The notes under the pieces are model-generated. The model was not told the DNA's origin. It worked only from the letters and a program-made list of their open reading frames with translations, and searched no databases. The position numbers and the translations under genes are program-made. Positions 42,852 to 53,064 of a stretch of DNA of 64,000 nt are shown here, one piece after another. Each line of letters opens with the position of its first letter. Positions within the stretch are counted from its first letter, which is position 1. This DNA is from Prostheceraeus crozeri (Eukaryota; Platyhelminthes; Polycladida; Euryleptidae): NCBI GenBank assembly GCA_907163375.1, contig CAJQUW010005361.1, forward strand, positions 1 through 64,000. Reading direction: 5' to 3'.

Positions 42852-45800
42852 ATGGATTGGAAGAAACTTGAGTTTGAGAGCAAGAACCCGTTAGCATTCT
42901 TTAAGAGTTTGGAAAGAGTTGCGAATTTTAGTAAGTGGGGTGACGAAAAGAGGGTTAGTGCTGCAGTGTTACAGATCGGATTCGTAGAGGAATGGTTGGC
43001 AGATGAGGTAGAGAGCAAGAGTTTCGATACGCTAGATGAGGTGCGAGATTTTGTGATTGCGAGGCTTCAACCGCCAGAGAAGAGAACTTTGGCATTGAAG
43101 GAATTCCATGATAGCAAGATTAGGTTGAATGAGTCACCTAGGGAGGCGGCGGAGAGATTGAAGAGACTAGTGAGGGAAGCTATGCCGGAAGCAAAACCAG
43201 AAACTGTGACCATGATGGTCAAGTCACAGCTGATTGAAGCAGCACCGCATGTGTGGAAGGAAAAGTTATATGAGTCCCCGTTAGATTCACTTGATACGTT
43301 GATCTGTAAGATGGAGGTATTTAGAAAGACTGAAGTTTCGATCAAGAGAGTGTATGGTGGCGGTCAGAAGTTTGGTCAAAATTCCAGAATGTTCCATGGT
43401 AGAGGCGATGGTGTTGATCAGAGTCAGAGGGGCTTCAAACAGCACGTAGGTCAGAGGAGCAGTGGTACAGGTGTTAACTCCAAAAATGTGTGTTATGCTT
43501 GCAGAAAGCCAGGGCACTATGCCAAAGACTGTCATGAGCGTCGTTGCTACGCATGCCGGGAAACTGGACACTTAGCGGCACACTGTCCTAAAGCATCAAG
43601 TAGTAACAGTCAACAGAGCAACCGAAATGTGAAGCGGGTCAGGAAAATTAGTGAACCACTACGACAGATTGTCAGAAGAATTGAGTCAGCTAAGAGGAGT
43701 GATGAAGACATTTTCATTAATGTCAGTGTTGAAGGTCGACCAATAAAAGCAGTGATTGATACAGGTAGCCCAGTTTCGATTATTAATGAAGATACGGCAT
43801 TTTCATTATCTCTAGGTAGTCACTCAGGTACCATCGATCAGATGCTTGAAGGCATTGATGGAGGAAAGTTGCATACTGTCGGTGAGGTGTTGGTTTGGCT
43901 AGAAATAGACGGGATCCAGCGGCAGGTTCTTTTCTACATTGTGCGTCATGTGTCTGACGGAATGCTTTTAGGGCGAGATATCTTGAAGGATTTCAAAGTG
44001 TTAGTTGATTGTGAAGACTCCTCCTGTTACATTAAGCGCGTTAAGGAAACGAGAGAGAGTCCTAGGATTTCAGGAGCGGAGCACTCAATTGTGACCACGT
44101 CAGATGCACCTATTTCGGTAAAGCCTTACCGGATTCCTGTTCATTATGTTGACAGGGTAAATCAGATGTTGATTGAAATGGAGGAGGTTGGAATCATCAG
44201 AAAGTCTTGGAGTCCATACTCTTTTCCTGTGGTCATAGTTCCCAAGCCACATAGTGAGGAGTTACGCTTAACCATTGATTATAGAAAGCTGAATAATGTG
44301 ACCCAAAGTGATCCCTATCCAATGCCTGACTTACGTAGATTAGTGCAGCAAGCAGCGAATGCGAAGCATTTCTCGGTGCTAGATGTTCAGAAAGGTTTCT
44401 GGCAAATTCCTATGAGGGAGCAAGACTGTCAGAAGACTGCATTTGTTGTTAACGACAGTCATTATGAATTTACTGTTATGCCGTTTGGACTGAAGAACGC
44501 AAGTAAGACATTCCATCGAGTAATGAATGAGATGATGCAAGAAGTAAATAGTAAAAGTGACAAAACATGTGCAGTAGCTTACATCGATGATATATTGATT
44601 TTTAGCGACACGATAGATGAACATGAGAGACACATTCAGTTGGTTGTTGAAGAGTTGAACAAGAGAGGTGTAGTTCTGAACGAGCGCAAGTGTTCATGGC
44701 GTAAGGAATTTGTGGACTACCTGGGTTACACGATTGGTCACCAGTCCATTCGAGCAAGGGAGCAGTTCGCTGAAGAAGTTGAGACATGGAGTGAACCTTC
44801 AAATGAGAAAGAATTGAAGAGATTTCTTGGATTCACTGGATTTTATAGGGAATGCATCCCTCAGTACGCAATCATTACTCAGGAACTGACTGATTTGTTG
44901 AAGAAAGATAGAGAGTTCGAGTGGAGGGATGAGCAGAAACAAGCGTTTTCTAGACTAAAGGAGGCGATAAAGGAGGCTCCACGCAGGTACTCACTTGACA
45001 TGACCAAGCCAATAACATTGGTGACAGACGCCAGCGGAATAGGATGGGGCGCCACACTTGAACAGGAAGGGAAACCGATAAACTTTGCGTCAGGCAAGTG
45101 GAATAAGGTGGAACAGGGGTACTCAACTACAAAAAGGGAAATGAGAGCATGTGTAAATGCAATAAAATCATTCCAGTGGCAAGTGGTAGGAGCTCCAGAC
45201 CTAACGTGGGTCACTGATCACCAGCCGTGCAAGAACATACAGCCGAACTTACTAGATCCTGTTCTATTTAGATGGTGGAGCAAGATTCACTCCCTGGGAG
45301 TGAAAATTAGCTATGTTCCAGGTGAAAAGATTCCGCAAGCTGATGCGCTGAGTCGGAAAACAGTCAAATTAGTGAGGACAGATGATGAGTGGAGGCGCGC
45401 AAAAGAGGAGGATCTTGCGATGATTTGGGCCATACGTGTGAAGGAGGGGTTAACCGACATCAACAAACATGATGGTGATGAAGAGAAAATGAGTTACACG
45501 AAGTTGATGGATAAGTTGACAGTTGTGGATGGAAAATTATTTTTCGAGAACAAGTTGGTGGTACCGAAAGGGCTTAGATCGGAGATGGTGGAGAAGGCGC
45601 ACAAAGGACACATGGGAAGGAAAAGGACAAGTCGATTGGTGAATGAGAAATATTGGTGGCCAGGGTGGCGTCGTGAGAGTGATGAGTTTGTGGCCAATTG
45701 CATTGTATGTGCTAAGTCTAAGTACAATCGTCAAAGTCATGTCTCAGAAGGAATAGGGAGGATTGAAGTGATTGGTGAACCTTTCGTGCAGTGGGCCCTG

Positions 45801-46904
45801 GATGTCAAGGGACCATTGCCTACCACAAGCAACGGTAACCGTTTTATACTGGTTGCAACTGACCTATTCACAAAGTGGGTGGAAATGTATCCTATTCCTG
45901 ATCAGCAAGCGAAGACAATCGCTGACAGAGTGTTAGATCTTGTCTGTAGGTACTCGATACCAAAAGAAATTCTAACAGACCAAGGCTCCAATTTCCAAAG
46001 CATTCATTTTAAAGAATTGTGTGAATATCGAGGTGTCAAGAAGCTGAGAACTACTGCATGGAATCCTAGATGCAATGGGGAGGTCGAACGTATTAACAGC
46101 ACACTAGGGGAGATGTTACGATGCCATGTCGAAGAAAAGGCGGATGAGTGGGATTGCTTCCTGGGTGTCATTGCGTATAACTACAGAATAACTAAGCACA
46201 GCGTCACTAATTTCAGTCCATACCAACTAGTGTTTGGTCGCATTCCCCATACTAGTCTAGATGCGCATGTTGATGTTGATCCAAGTAGTCCTCGTACGTA
46301 CTGCAATAGTCTACAAGAAGCATGTAAGCAAGCATCCGAATGGCAGAAGTTGGCGTTTGAGAGTCTATTGTCTGCTAAGGAAAAAACTTGTAGAGATGCC
46401 ACGAATGACGGTTTTAAGGAAGGGGAGTATGTCATGCTAAGGAAATATTGGATAGAGCCAGGAGCGGTTAGAAAGTTGAGTCCATACTTTGACGGACCGT
46501 TTGAAGTCGTAGGAGTAGAGAGGCCGGATTACATTGTTCAGATACAGGGAAGGCGAAAGAGAGTCCATGGTAGGAACTTGAAGCGTTATGGGATGAAAGG
46601 TGATGGTAAGGATAGATCAGTAGGTTGCATCACCATAGAAGAAGAAGCAGAACTAGATGGAAGCATAGATGAGCCAGTCAGTAGGAAACTCCATTTATAT
46701 ACCGATCCTGAAGAAGATCCCGGAATGATTATGGAAGTGGGCGGCAGTGAAGTCGAGCCTAAAGAGCGAGCAGTGGACAGCGAAGTGGATGAAGAACAAG
46801 CGGCGAACTCAACGGAGGGCGAAGAAGAACAAGAGGATCCTTTCTCCTTCGTCAGGGGATTATCGAAATATGGCAGAGTGCGGAGAAAGCGAGTGATGCA
46901 GTAG
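42852..46904 (+). CDS. Gypsy gag-pol polyprotein (intact)
   Basis: A 1350-aa polyprotein in a single frame, starting at the ATG of MDWKKLEFE. Domains in order: a gag-like helical capsid region (to ~200); two CCHC zinc knuckles (CYACRKPGHYAKDC and CYACRETGHLAAHC, ~213-250); an aspartic protease with VIDTGSP (~300); a reverse transcriptase with MPFGLKNA and YIDDILIF (~577); an RNase H with TDASGIGWG and TDHQPC; and an integrase with the HHCC finger (HKGH...CIVCAKSK, from ~916), then WALDVKG, LTDQGSNF and NGEVERIN supplying D, D, E. There is no chromodomain and no envelope gene. The acidic tail is unassigned. All active-site residues are present, so the copy may be competent. Confidence 0.95.
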   Translation: MDWKKLEFESKNPLAFFKSLERVANFSKWGDEKRVSAAVLQIGFVEEWLADEVESKSFDTLDEVRDFVIARLQPPEKRTLALKEFHDSKIRLNESPREAAERLKRLVREAMPEAKPETVTMMVKSQLIEAAPHVWKEKLYESPLDSLDTLICKMEVFRKTEVSIKRVYGGGQKFGQNSRMFHGRGDGVDQSQRGFKQHVGQRSSGTGVNSKNVCYACRKPGHYAKDCHERRCYACRETGHLAAHCPKASSSNSQQSNRNVKRVRKISEPLRQIVRRIESAKRSDEDIFINVSVEGRPIKAVIDTGSPVSIINEDTAFSLSLGSHSGTIDQMLEGIDGGKLHTVGEVLVWLEIDGIQRQVLFYIVRHVSDGMLLGRDILKDFKVLVDCEDSSCYIKRVKETRESPRISGAEHSIVTTSDAPISVKPYRIPVHYVDRVNQMLIEMEEVGIIRKSWSPYSFPVVIVPKPHSEELRLTIDYRKLNNVTQSDPYPMPDLRRLVQQAANAKHFSVLDVQKGFWQIPMREQDCQKTAFVVNDSHYEFTVMPFGLKNASKTFHRVMNEMMQEVNSKSDKTCAVAYIDDILIFSDTIDEHERHIQLVVEELNKRGVVLNERKCSWRKEFVDYLGYTIGHQSIRAREQFAEEVETWSEPSNEKELKRFLGFTGFYRECIPQYAIITQELTDLLKKDREFEWRDEQKQAFSRLKEAIKEAPRRYSLDMTKPITLVTDASGIGWGATLEQEGKPINFASGKWNKVEQGYSTTKREMRACVNAIKSFQWQVVGAPDLTWVTDHQPCKNIQPNLLDPVLFRWWSKIHSLGVKISYVPGEKIPQADALSRKTVKLVRTDDEWRRAKEEDLAMIWAIRVKEGLTDINKHDGDEEKMSYTKLMDKLTVVDGKLFFENKLVVPKGLRSEMVEKAHKGHMGRKRTSRLVNEKYWWPGWRRESDEFVANCIVCAKSKYNRQSHVSEGIGRIEVIGEPFVQWALDVKGPLPTTSNGNRFILVATDLFTKWVEMYPIPDQQAKTIADRVLDLVCRYSIPKEILTDQGSNFQSIHFKELCEYRGVKKLRTTAWNPRCNGEVERINSTLGEMLRCHVEEKADEWDCFLGVIAYNYRITKHSVTNFSPYQLVFGRIPHTSLDAHVDVDPSSPRTYCNSLQEACKQASEWQKLAFESLLSAKEKTCRDATNDGFKEGEYVMLRKYWIEPGAVRKLSPYFDGPFEVVGVERPDYIVQIQGRRKRVHGRNLKRYGMKGDGKDRSVGCITIEEEAELDGSIDEPVSRKLHLYTDPEEDPGMIMEVGGSEVEPKERAVDSEVDEEQAANSTEGEEEQEDPFSFVRGLSKYGRVRRKRVMQ

Positions 46905-47077
46905 AATGTGACTGTTCGTGATTCGTTACCGTGTGATGTGAATTTGTGTACCACATGAAGTCCTAAACTTTCGCAAGCTCGTAATGATCTCAAGTGCGAG
47001 TCGGTGCGACGTTGTATATATATCTCCGAACTTGTGCAGTGAAATCTTGTCAAACCGTGTGCTTAAGGGGGGAGGTA

Positions 47078-47262
47078 TGTTATGGATGTTGATACATGAA
47101 CTCTTGACATTTGTTTATATACGTCAATTTAATGTTTGATATATGTGTGAAGAGACTTGAAATAAACGAGTATCAATTACGGTTCGCAAAGCGCATAACA
47201 CCGGACTTTTCTCTGTTATTGCATGTAACTGCTGCTGTGTATATGTGTGCTAATTCCTAACA
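47078..47262 (+). repeat. 3' LTR of the Gypsy element
   Basis: Same sequence as 42547-42731, followed by the ATAT target duplicate and the resumed host-side reading frame. Confidence 0.9.
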
Positions 47263-47266
47263 ATAT

Positions 47267-50200
47267 CATAACAGCTGTCGCCGAATTTATGTTCGAGCTT
47301 GTGAAACAAAGGAAAAGAGCGACTCTCCGACAGTCCGCGCGTTGCACAGCATGGCCTTTGATTCATTGAAACAATTTATTGAGCATGAAATTGTATTCAA
47401 AAAGAACAGTTGTTTGATGTCAACCTTATTCGATCATTATCGAACGGAGTTTAGGAACATCAGTTTAGGTGGAATCAAGGACGACATTCCTTCATATACC
47501 ACTTCATCATTAGCAAACAAGATAAGAAATCATTTCCAAGATGATATTTGCATTGAATTGCTGAACATGCGAGAAGGAAATTTGGTTTTCAATTCCTCGG
47601 TGAAATTTGAAGATGCGAAGGCTGCCTTGTACGGAGACCCTGAGAAGACGAGGGAAAATGATCTCATTCGTTCTGCTGCTTTGCACTTGAGGTCCATCAT
47701 ATTAGCTATGCCCAAAACTGCCTCGCCATTGAAGACAACTGCGCATTCCTTGAAGGCAACGTCGGCTGACATTCCTGAGCAATTAAATATGTTTTTCACG
47801 ACTTTGTTCCAAGGTCTGAAGCCAAAGTTGGATAACGACTCTATCGAAAGAAAGACTGTAGCTATTGCATCAGACGCCATTTTCAACACAACAAAAGGAT
47901 CTGTTATACCTTGGAAGCAAACAAATCTTGGTCTCGGACTCAGCAGCTTATCTGGATCCAAGTTAATCATTCAAATTCTGAATCGTCTGGGGCAATCCAT
48001 AAGCAATGATCGTGTGAAGGAAATAGAAACCGAATTTGCGTACAGCTGTTCAAGCAGTGATCGATTTTCCCCTGATGGCCTCCTCTTGGAAAGAGGCCTT
48101 GCCACTGCTTCAGCTTGGGACAACTACGACGTAAATATAGAAACGACAGACGGAAAAGATACCTTGCATTGTACGGTCGGAATATGCTATCAAAATGCAG
48201 TTAATGCTGTCGTTATCGATTCAAATGATATGGAAACATGCAAAAACAGGAAGCGCAAGAGCTTTCAAGATGAACAACGTGAAATACCACAGTATTGTCC
48301 AGCCATAAAGAGGGCCAAATTTGATATGTCCAATCCTGATTCTAATGAGTTTCACAACAAAGAAAGATGTCTTATTGACTTTTGGTGGCTCTTACGAAGT
48401 CAACAAACATATCTGCCTCTATTTCCTGGATACATTGGAAAATTCATGAAGGATGAGCTACCTCAGCAAACGATCACTTATTTGGAGCCTCTGATGTCAT
48501 CTCCTACACTCAACAAAGTTGTGAGGGAAACGATGATTCGAACTCTGAAAGTCGCCGAGGAAATGTCCGAAGACCACGCAATCGTTACTTATGACCTTAC
48601 AATAGCGTCGAAGGCATATTGCATTCAGCAGTTGGAAGCCCCGAATTTTGAAAATTTGCACGTGCTTCTCGGTAACTTCCACATCGAACTTGCTTTCTTT
48701 GGAGCCCTTGGCACGTTTGCTCAAGATTCTGGCGCAGAAGTTGTTTTGACCGACTCCTCTGTTCTGAGTGATGGATCTGTAAACGGATTTATCAAGGGCA
48801 AGTTTTAGAACAGATGCGCGAGAATCCACCAAATTTTGGCAACTGTTCTTGAAAGGAATATGTATCGTGAGTTCCTGAAATCATTGTCGTCTGACGATAG
48901 AGAAGCCACATCTATCTTCATAGAACAAGAGCCCATTGACGATGAATGCTTGGAGGATTACTTGAAAGAGAGCAATGAATTTCAAGGCCTACTCTCGAAG
49001 TACGAGCATTACCTTGATCAAACAATGAATGGATTCATGGGGCCAACAGCAGCGTACTGGGCAACATATGTATACCTAGTCAATCGAATCTACCGCAATC
49101 TCCAGCGCTCTTTGCGAATGAATGATCTGAATTTATACATAGAAACTTTCCCCATCATCTTGGACATGTTTTTTGCACTCAACAGACCCAATTATGCACG
49201 CTGGGGAAGTTTGTACTTGGATAAACTGAGAAATCTACCCACATCATGCAGAGAAAATCTCCAAAATGGCGCATTCTCCATCCGAAGAACTTCAAAAAAC
49301 TTCAGCAGGAGTTCAGTTGATCTTGCATTAGAACAGACTATAAATCGAGACGCGGCTTCAACAATACGTGGAATTGTTTCATTTCGCAATTCTAGTACTG
49401 CCGTAAAGCGATGGACCTTAACAGCTGCACAGAGAGGCATGATCGTTTCAAGTTTGAAAGCCTTCACTGGTTTGAAATCTGTTGAGCAGCCCGCATCACA
49501 AGCACGTAATTGGAGAATTCAGAAGGACAACAGGGATATTGATTCTCTGAATGAAACTATTCAGAGTTCATGTAACCCACTTGATGCTTCAGTCGAGCAA
49601 AAAGATCTGTTGAACATCGCAACTGGAAAAGTGGCCACACAAGAAACCAAGAAATACCTCCTTGAAGCCCTGGACAGAGGAAAAGCGAAACGAATAACTT
49701 TCCAGGAGGAATGCTCTTCAAATCCAAAAAGATTTCTCGAACCAATCAAGAGAACAAAGATTCAGAACTTTGCAGTCGAAAGCAAAATGAGGTCTCAGTC
49801 AGCAGCATCAAAATCTCGCGTCGCTGCTGAGAGCGTGAGAGATGTATTTGGACGAGTGATGTTAGTTACAGCTGAAAAATTGCCAGAATTTGATTTAAAA
49901 AAACTGTTGTCTCATCCTATAACGGAGGTCCCATTATCTTTGGCTCACAGCGATGGCACAATGATCAAAACTGACAAATCAGCTCTTTTGAAATTTCTTG
50001 AGAAAAAGCAGACGGGAAGCATCGCATCTGAAGAGATCTCAAATGTCGAATTCTGCCTAATTGACGGAGGCTAACTTTTGCATTCTACGCTTCCATTTGT
50101 ATCGGGCTCCTACGGCACAATGGCCAGGCAGATTTTGTCAAGAGTGTGCTCAAGTGTTGGACGACAAATTCATGTCCTGTTTCATGTATACACAAACGAT

Positions 50201-50700
50201 TCATTAATGGAATCAGAGTGTATTTTGCGGGGAAATGACTGTAACGCCACGAACTATTTCACAAGCGGCCCTGATCAAAAACCTCATCAATCAGGACAAC
50301 AACTTGCAAAGAATTGCAGCTTCAAGAACGAGCAAAGTTCCTTCAATCTGAATGGCAAAAAGAAATGTATGTCAGCATGATCGGTTCGAAGGTCATCGTC
50401 GTATCACATGGCGGAAATTGTGTGGATATTTCTTCATCGTCAAGCCCTTCCCATCTTCAAGCTACCCACGAGGAAGCAGACACGTTGACTGCATATCATG
50501 CAAATCCAATAATGAACAACCAATGTTCAAACATGATAATTCGTGCTTCAGACACAGATATATTGACCATTCTCCTCGGTCTCTTGGACCGTCGATCACT
50601 TAAGGGAGAAAACATCAGCAACATGATTGTGATGGATTGCGACACGGGAAACATCGTCGATTCATTGACGTGAGTAGGGAAAAACTGTGCCCTACTTGCT
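47267..50700 (+). pseudogene. 3' part of the dispersed multi-domain gene, with PIN/FEN-like C-terminal region
   Basis: The frame resumes right after the Gypsy target duplicate and runs over 1100 codons with stops at 48806 (TAG) and 50072 (TAA) and frameshifts after 50200 and 50600. Conserved-looking blocks are RFSPDGLLLERGLATASAWD, a YDLTIASKAYCIQQLEAPNF segment, LLGNFHIELAFFGALG, and RWGSLYLDKL...LEQTINRDAAS. The final part has FCLIDGG, then THEEADT and IIRASDTDILTILLGL, which fits the acidic metal-binding order of a PIN/FEN nuclease. I have seen this architecture described only as uncharacterised, multi-copy protein. The end is cut near 50700 by the minisatellite before Polinton B. Confidence 0.5.
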
Positions 50701-50702
50701 AC

Positions 50703-50935
50703 GGATAGGTACATGGATAGGTACATGTAAAGTTTAGTGTTATCAATAGGTACATGGATAGGTACATGTAAAGTTTAGTGTTATCAATAGGAACATGGAT
50801 AGGTACATGGATAGGTACATGTATACTTTAGTTATCGATAGGCACATGGATAGGTACATGTATAATTCAGTGTTATGAATAAGAACTTGTATGAGATCTG
50901 TTTTACTGGATAGGTACATGTGTTTGGTACACTCA
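50703..50935. repeat. Minisatellite based on GGATAGGTACAT
   Basis: A 12-nt unit GGATAGGTACAT occurs alone and in pairs within a higher-order unit of about 48 nt (GGTACATGTAAAGTTTAGTG then TTATCAATA). It degenerates towards 50935. It lies at the junction between the broken gene and Polinton B and may be the subterminal region of B. Confidence 0.75.
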
Positions 50936-51148
50936 GTTGAGTACACTGTGTTTGGGAACGTCTATGATCGAACTTGTGTGGTTTGGTTCTGAGCACTTGG
51001 GTACGTACCGATAGACGTCCGTTGTTTGATTTTGAATGGGTTTGCTCAATTGCGACTATTGTGACTATTGCAACCATTGTAATCAAGATGACACATTGAT
51101 TTTCCTTTTACGTAGACAAACTATGCTATAAATATGAGATAGTTTTTG

Positions 51149-51658
51149 ATGACATACATAATGATGACTAGTATCCCAACGTCGTGGGTTGTCGCAAGAG
51201 ACCTTGGATATTCGTTCAAAGCCATAGAAACTGTAACAAATCTCAGTGAAAATATCAACGCTGGTGATTTAGTTGATCGACTAATGGATCTAGATGAGCA
51301 TGCTATGAATCACAATTTGGATCGTAGGTGGATAGAGGATTTCTCCATGCTACACTGCAATGATAGTGAAATTAGGAGGATCAAATTGGAACGATATGGA
51401 AAGAAGGAGACATCTGAAAGTGTTTTAATAAAAAGTTCTCCCAATAAAAGTGACTTCAGAAGGAAATTAGAACAAGAGACATTTAAATTATTATGTGAAC
51501 GGAACTGCGTTAAATGTTTTAAACAGGAACGATCCCTTCTCTTTTTGCCATGTTCTCATAGCGTTATGTGTTCTACATGTTATGTACCCTTTGAAACTTC
51601 ATCTTGTCCCCTTTGCGATGAAGAAATATCTTCAACAGTCACTGTATATCGTGCATGA
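51149..51658 (+). CDS. IAP-type RING protein with UBA-like region (Polinton B)
   Basis: About 170 aa. The last 50 residues match the RING of inhibitor-of-apoptosis proteins: CVKCFKQERSLLFLPCSHSV followed by MCSTC, then CPLC and a terminal ISSTVTVYR strand, all eight ligands present. The N-terminal part (TSWVVARDLGYSFKAIETV and DLVDRLMDLDEH) has the three-helix pattern of the UBA domain that precedes the RING in cellular IAPs. There is no BIR domain. TATAAATA lies at 51127-51134, so transcripts probably begin near 51157 and the ATGs at 51161 or 51164 may be the real start. A role in blocking host apoptosis or degrading host factors is inferred from the family. Confidence 0.65.
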   Translation: MTYIMMTSIPTSWVVARDLGYSFKAIETVTNLSENINAGDLVDRLMDLDEHAMNHNLDRRWIEDFSMLHCNDSEIRRIKLERYGKKETSESVLIKSSPNKSDFRRKLEQETFKLLCERNCVKCFKQERSLLFLPCSHSVMCSTCYVPFETSSCPLCDEEISSTVTVYRA

Positions 51659-51720
51659 TGAGTCATCATGCAGGTCTGTGATTGGTCACTATTGTGTCTT
51701 TGTGTGACTTTTCTATATAA
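51653..51720 (+). promoter_or_regulatory. Palindromic AP-1-type site, CCAAT and TATA box before 51769
   Basis: A 19-bp palindrome GCATGATGAGTCATCATGC (51653-51671) is centred on the bZIP site TGAGTCA. A reversed CCAAT (TGATTGGTCA) lies at about 51679-51688. TATATAA is at 51714-51720, followed by GGAGGAC. The ATG at 51769 is 55 nt downstream of the TATA box, a normal polymerase II distance. The palindrome overlaps the RING gene stop codon. Confidence 0.6.
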
Positions 51721-51768
51721 GGAGGACATTGTACCGTTCTATTTCAAGCATAATTTGAGGCTAATACA

Positions 51769-52392
51769 ATGTCAATCAGCATGTCGTTCACTACCAACAT
51801 TCCCATTTCAATAATTTACCGAAGTCAACTCTTCACGGGCAATATATTTTATTCTGCCGTGAATATAACTGGCTATAAAGCGGATTTGGTGGATCTGATG
51901 GAGGAAATAGTGAAGTATTTCCGCTGCGGAGAGGACGTTGTGGTGCAGAGAATGTTGATGAGAGTCGTGAACAACGCTCTTACACGAGTTGCAAGATTCT
52001 GGCTCAACGAAGTATTTCGCCCACTATCTCAAACGGAGATTGTACCGGAATACTCTCGCTGTTGGTGCAGCAGTATCCAACGGAAACTCAACACATGTCT
52101 CCATGACATTATCACCTCCAGCTACTATGGCGAGAAGGGTGAGAAGTGCAAACTGGACTTGTTCAGTGGACCGCCATCAGTAAGCATCAATGTGGCTGCT
52201 CAAGGACATTCTGAGGTGATCAGTTTGCGGGCATACTATGCCAATATTTTAAAGACTTTCCATTTAAAACCTTGCTGTATGTGCTGTCCTATTTCAAAAC
52301 ATCTAATGAAAGACATTGAGCAGCTCATAACTGCTACAAATGAGACTCTAGCCGATGTGAGTGTATATCAGTTTCCCTCTACAACTTGCTAA
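51769..52392 (+). CDS. Unknown 207-aa protein (Polinton B)
   Basis: An open gene behind a clear TATA box (51714-51720). No domain is recognised. The middle is helical (DLVDLMEEIVKYF, VVVQRMLMRVVNNALTR). The C-terminal part is rich in Cys (LKPCCMCCPIS). It takes the place that the 1122-1532 gene has in element C, before the small Gly-Gly protein, but no sequence similarity is evident. Its own promoter and open frame support it as a real gene. Confidence 0.55.
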   Translation: MSISMSFTTNIPISIIYRSQLFTGNIFYSAVNITGYKADLVDLMEEIVKYFRCGEDVVVQRMLMRVVNNALTRVARFWLNEVFRPLSQTEIVPEYSRCWCSSIQRKLNTCLHDIITSSYYGEKGEKCKLDLFSGPPSVSINVAAQGHSEVISLRAYYANILKTFHLKPCCMCCPISKHLMKDIEQLITATNETLADVSVYQFPSTTC

Positions 52393-52520
52393 GTGTTTTA
52401 TGTAATTTTATACGTACCAGCAACAAACTCTGTGTGAATGCTTGTAAACTTTTATATATAATGTTGTAAGTACTAAGCAAAAATTGTAATTGTATTATCT
52501 ATTTCCATATTAGAATAAAA

Positions 52521-52913
52521 ATGTCTGTAAAACGGAAGGCATCTTCTCGTCAATCGAAACGGTCCTTCAAACCTTCAAGTCAGTTTAAAAAGGCGTTGCG
52601 AAAGTTAAACAGGATACATGATAATAAGAAGAAGTGTAAATTGATTCAAAATTCAAGTGATGATTTCATTCGTGATTTAGCTTTTGCAATACACAAATGT
52701 CTACCTATTTACAAGCCTCTGTTGAATGCTGGCTCTTTGAATAGCATAAAAAAGTTTTCAAATCCAAGGAGTAGTGATAAGAAAAGGCGAAACTTAATTC
52801 AGCGCGGTGGTGGTGGGTTTCTAAGTATGTTAAATGATATTGGAAACAGTATTAATGGTGTAATCAATAGTCCGCTTGGAAGGATTGCAGCAACTGCTGC
52901 AATGTTAATATAA
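52521..52913 (+). CDS. Small basic protein with Gly-Gly/hydrophobic tail (Polinton B)
   Basis: A 130-aa protein starting MSVKRKASSRQSKRSF, very basic for about 95 residues, then QRGGGGFLSMLNDIGNSING and a hydrophobic Ala-rich end (RIAATAAMLI). It is the counterpart of 388-744 in element C: the same basic head, a shared FSNP/FISNP then a Lys/Arg run and QxGG turn. A TATATATAA-like box at about 52454 sits 65 nt before the ATG. A precursor of a DNA-binding or membrane-active virion peptide is inferred. Confidence 0.6.
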   Translation: MSVKRKASSRQSKRSFKPSSQFKKALRKLNRIHDNKKKCKLIQNSSDDFIRDLAFAIHKCLPIYKPLLNAGSLNSIKKFSNPRSSDKKRRNLIQRGGGGFLSMLNDIGNSINGVINSPLGRIAATAAMLI

Positions 52914-52954
52914 GGTTAGCGAATCATAAAGTGACACGTCATCACTTTGATTGA

Positions 52955-52980
52955 TGAGTCATATATAGGTGTATATAAGG
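52955..52980 (+). promoter_or_regulatory. AP-1-type site and TATA box before 53065
   Basis: TGAGTCA at 52955-52961 and TATATAAGGAAGAC from 52972, closely resembling the TATATAAGGAGGAC at 51714 ahead of another B gene. A CACGTCATCAC element lies upstream at about 52935. The ATG follows 85 nt after the TATA box. Confidence 0.6.
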
Positions 52981-53064
52981 AAGACGCTTTAATGATATTT
53001 TACCACTTTCAAGTGACAATTCATTTGCGCTGGTTGAAAGCTCCGAATTAGTACTTGTTGAAAC

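Larger units (their letters stand above)
42547..47262 (+). mobile_element. Young Gypsy LTR retrotransposon
   Basis: The LTRs at 42547-42731 and 47078-47262 (185 bp, TGTTA...TAACA) look identical base for base. The element is flanked by ATAT on both sides (42543-42546, 47263-47266). A polypurine tract AAGGGGGGAGG lies just before the 3' LTR at 47065-47075. A primer-binding site probably lies within TGGGATTGTAACC at 42739-42751, though the tRNA is not identified. One intact gag-pol fills the interior. Identity of the LTRs implies a recent insertion. Confidence 0.95.

Noticed and set aside
43067..47053. Several minus-strand frames across the Gypsy element
   Set aside because: They are antisense to the intact gag-pol and show no domain.
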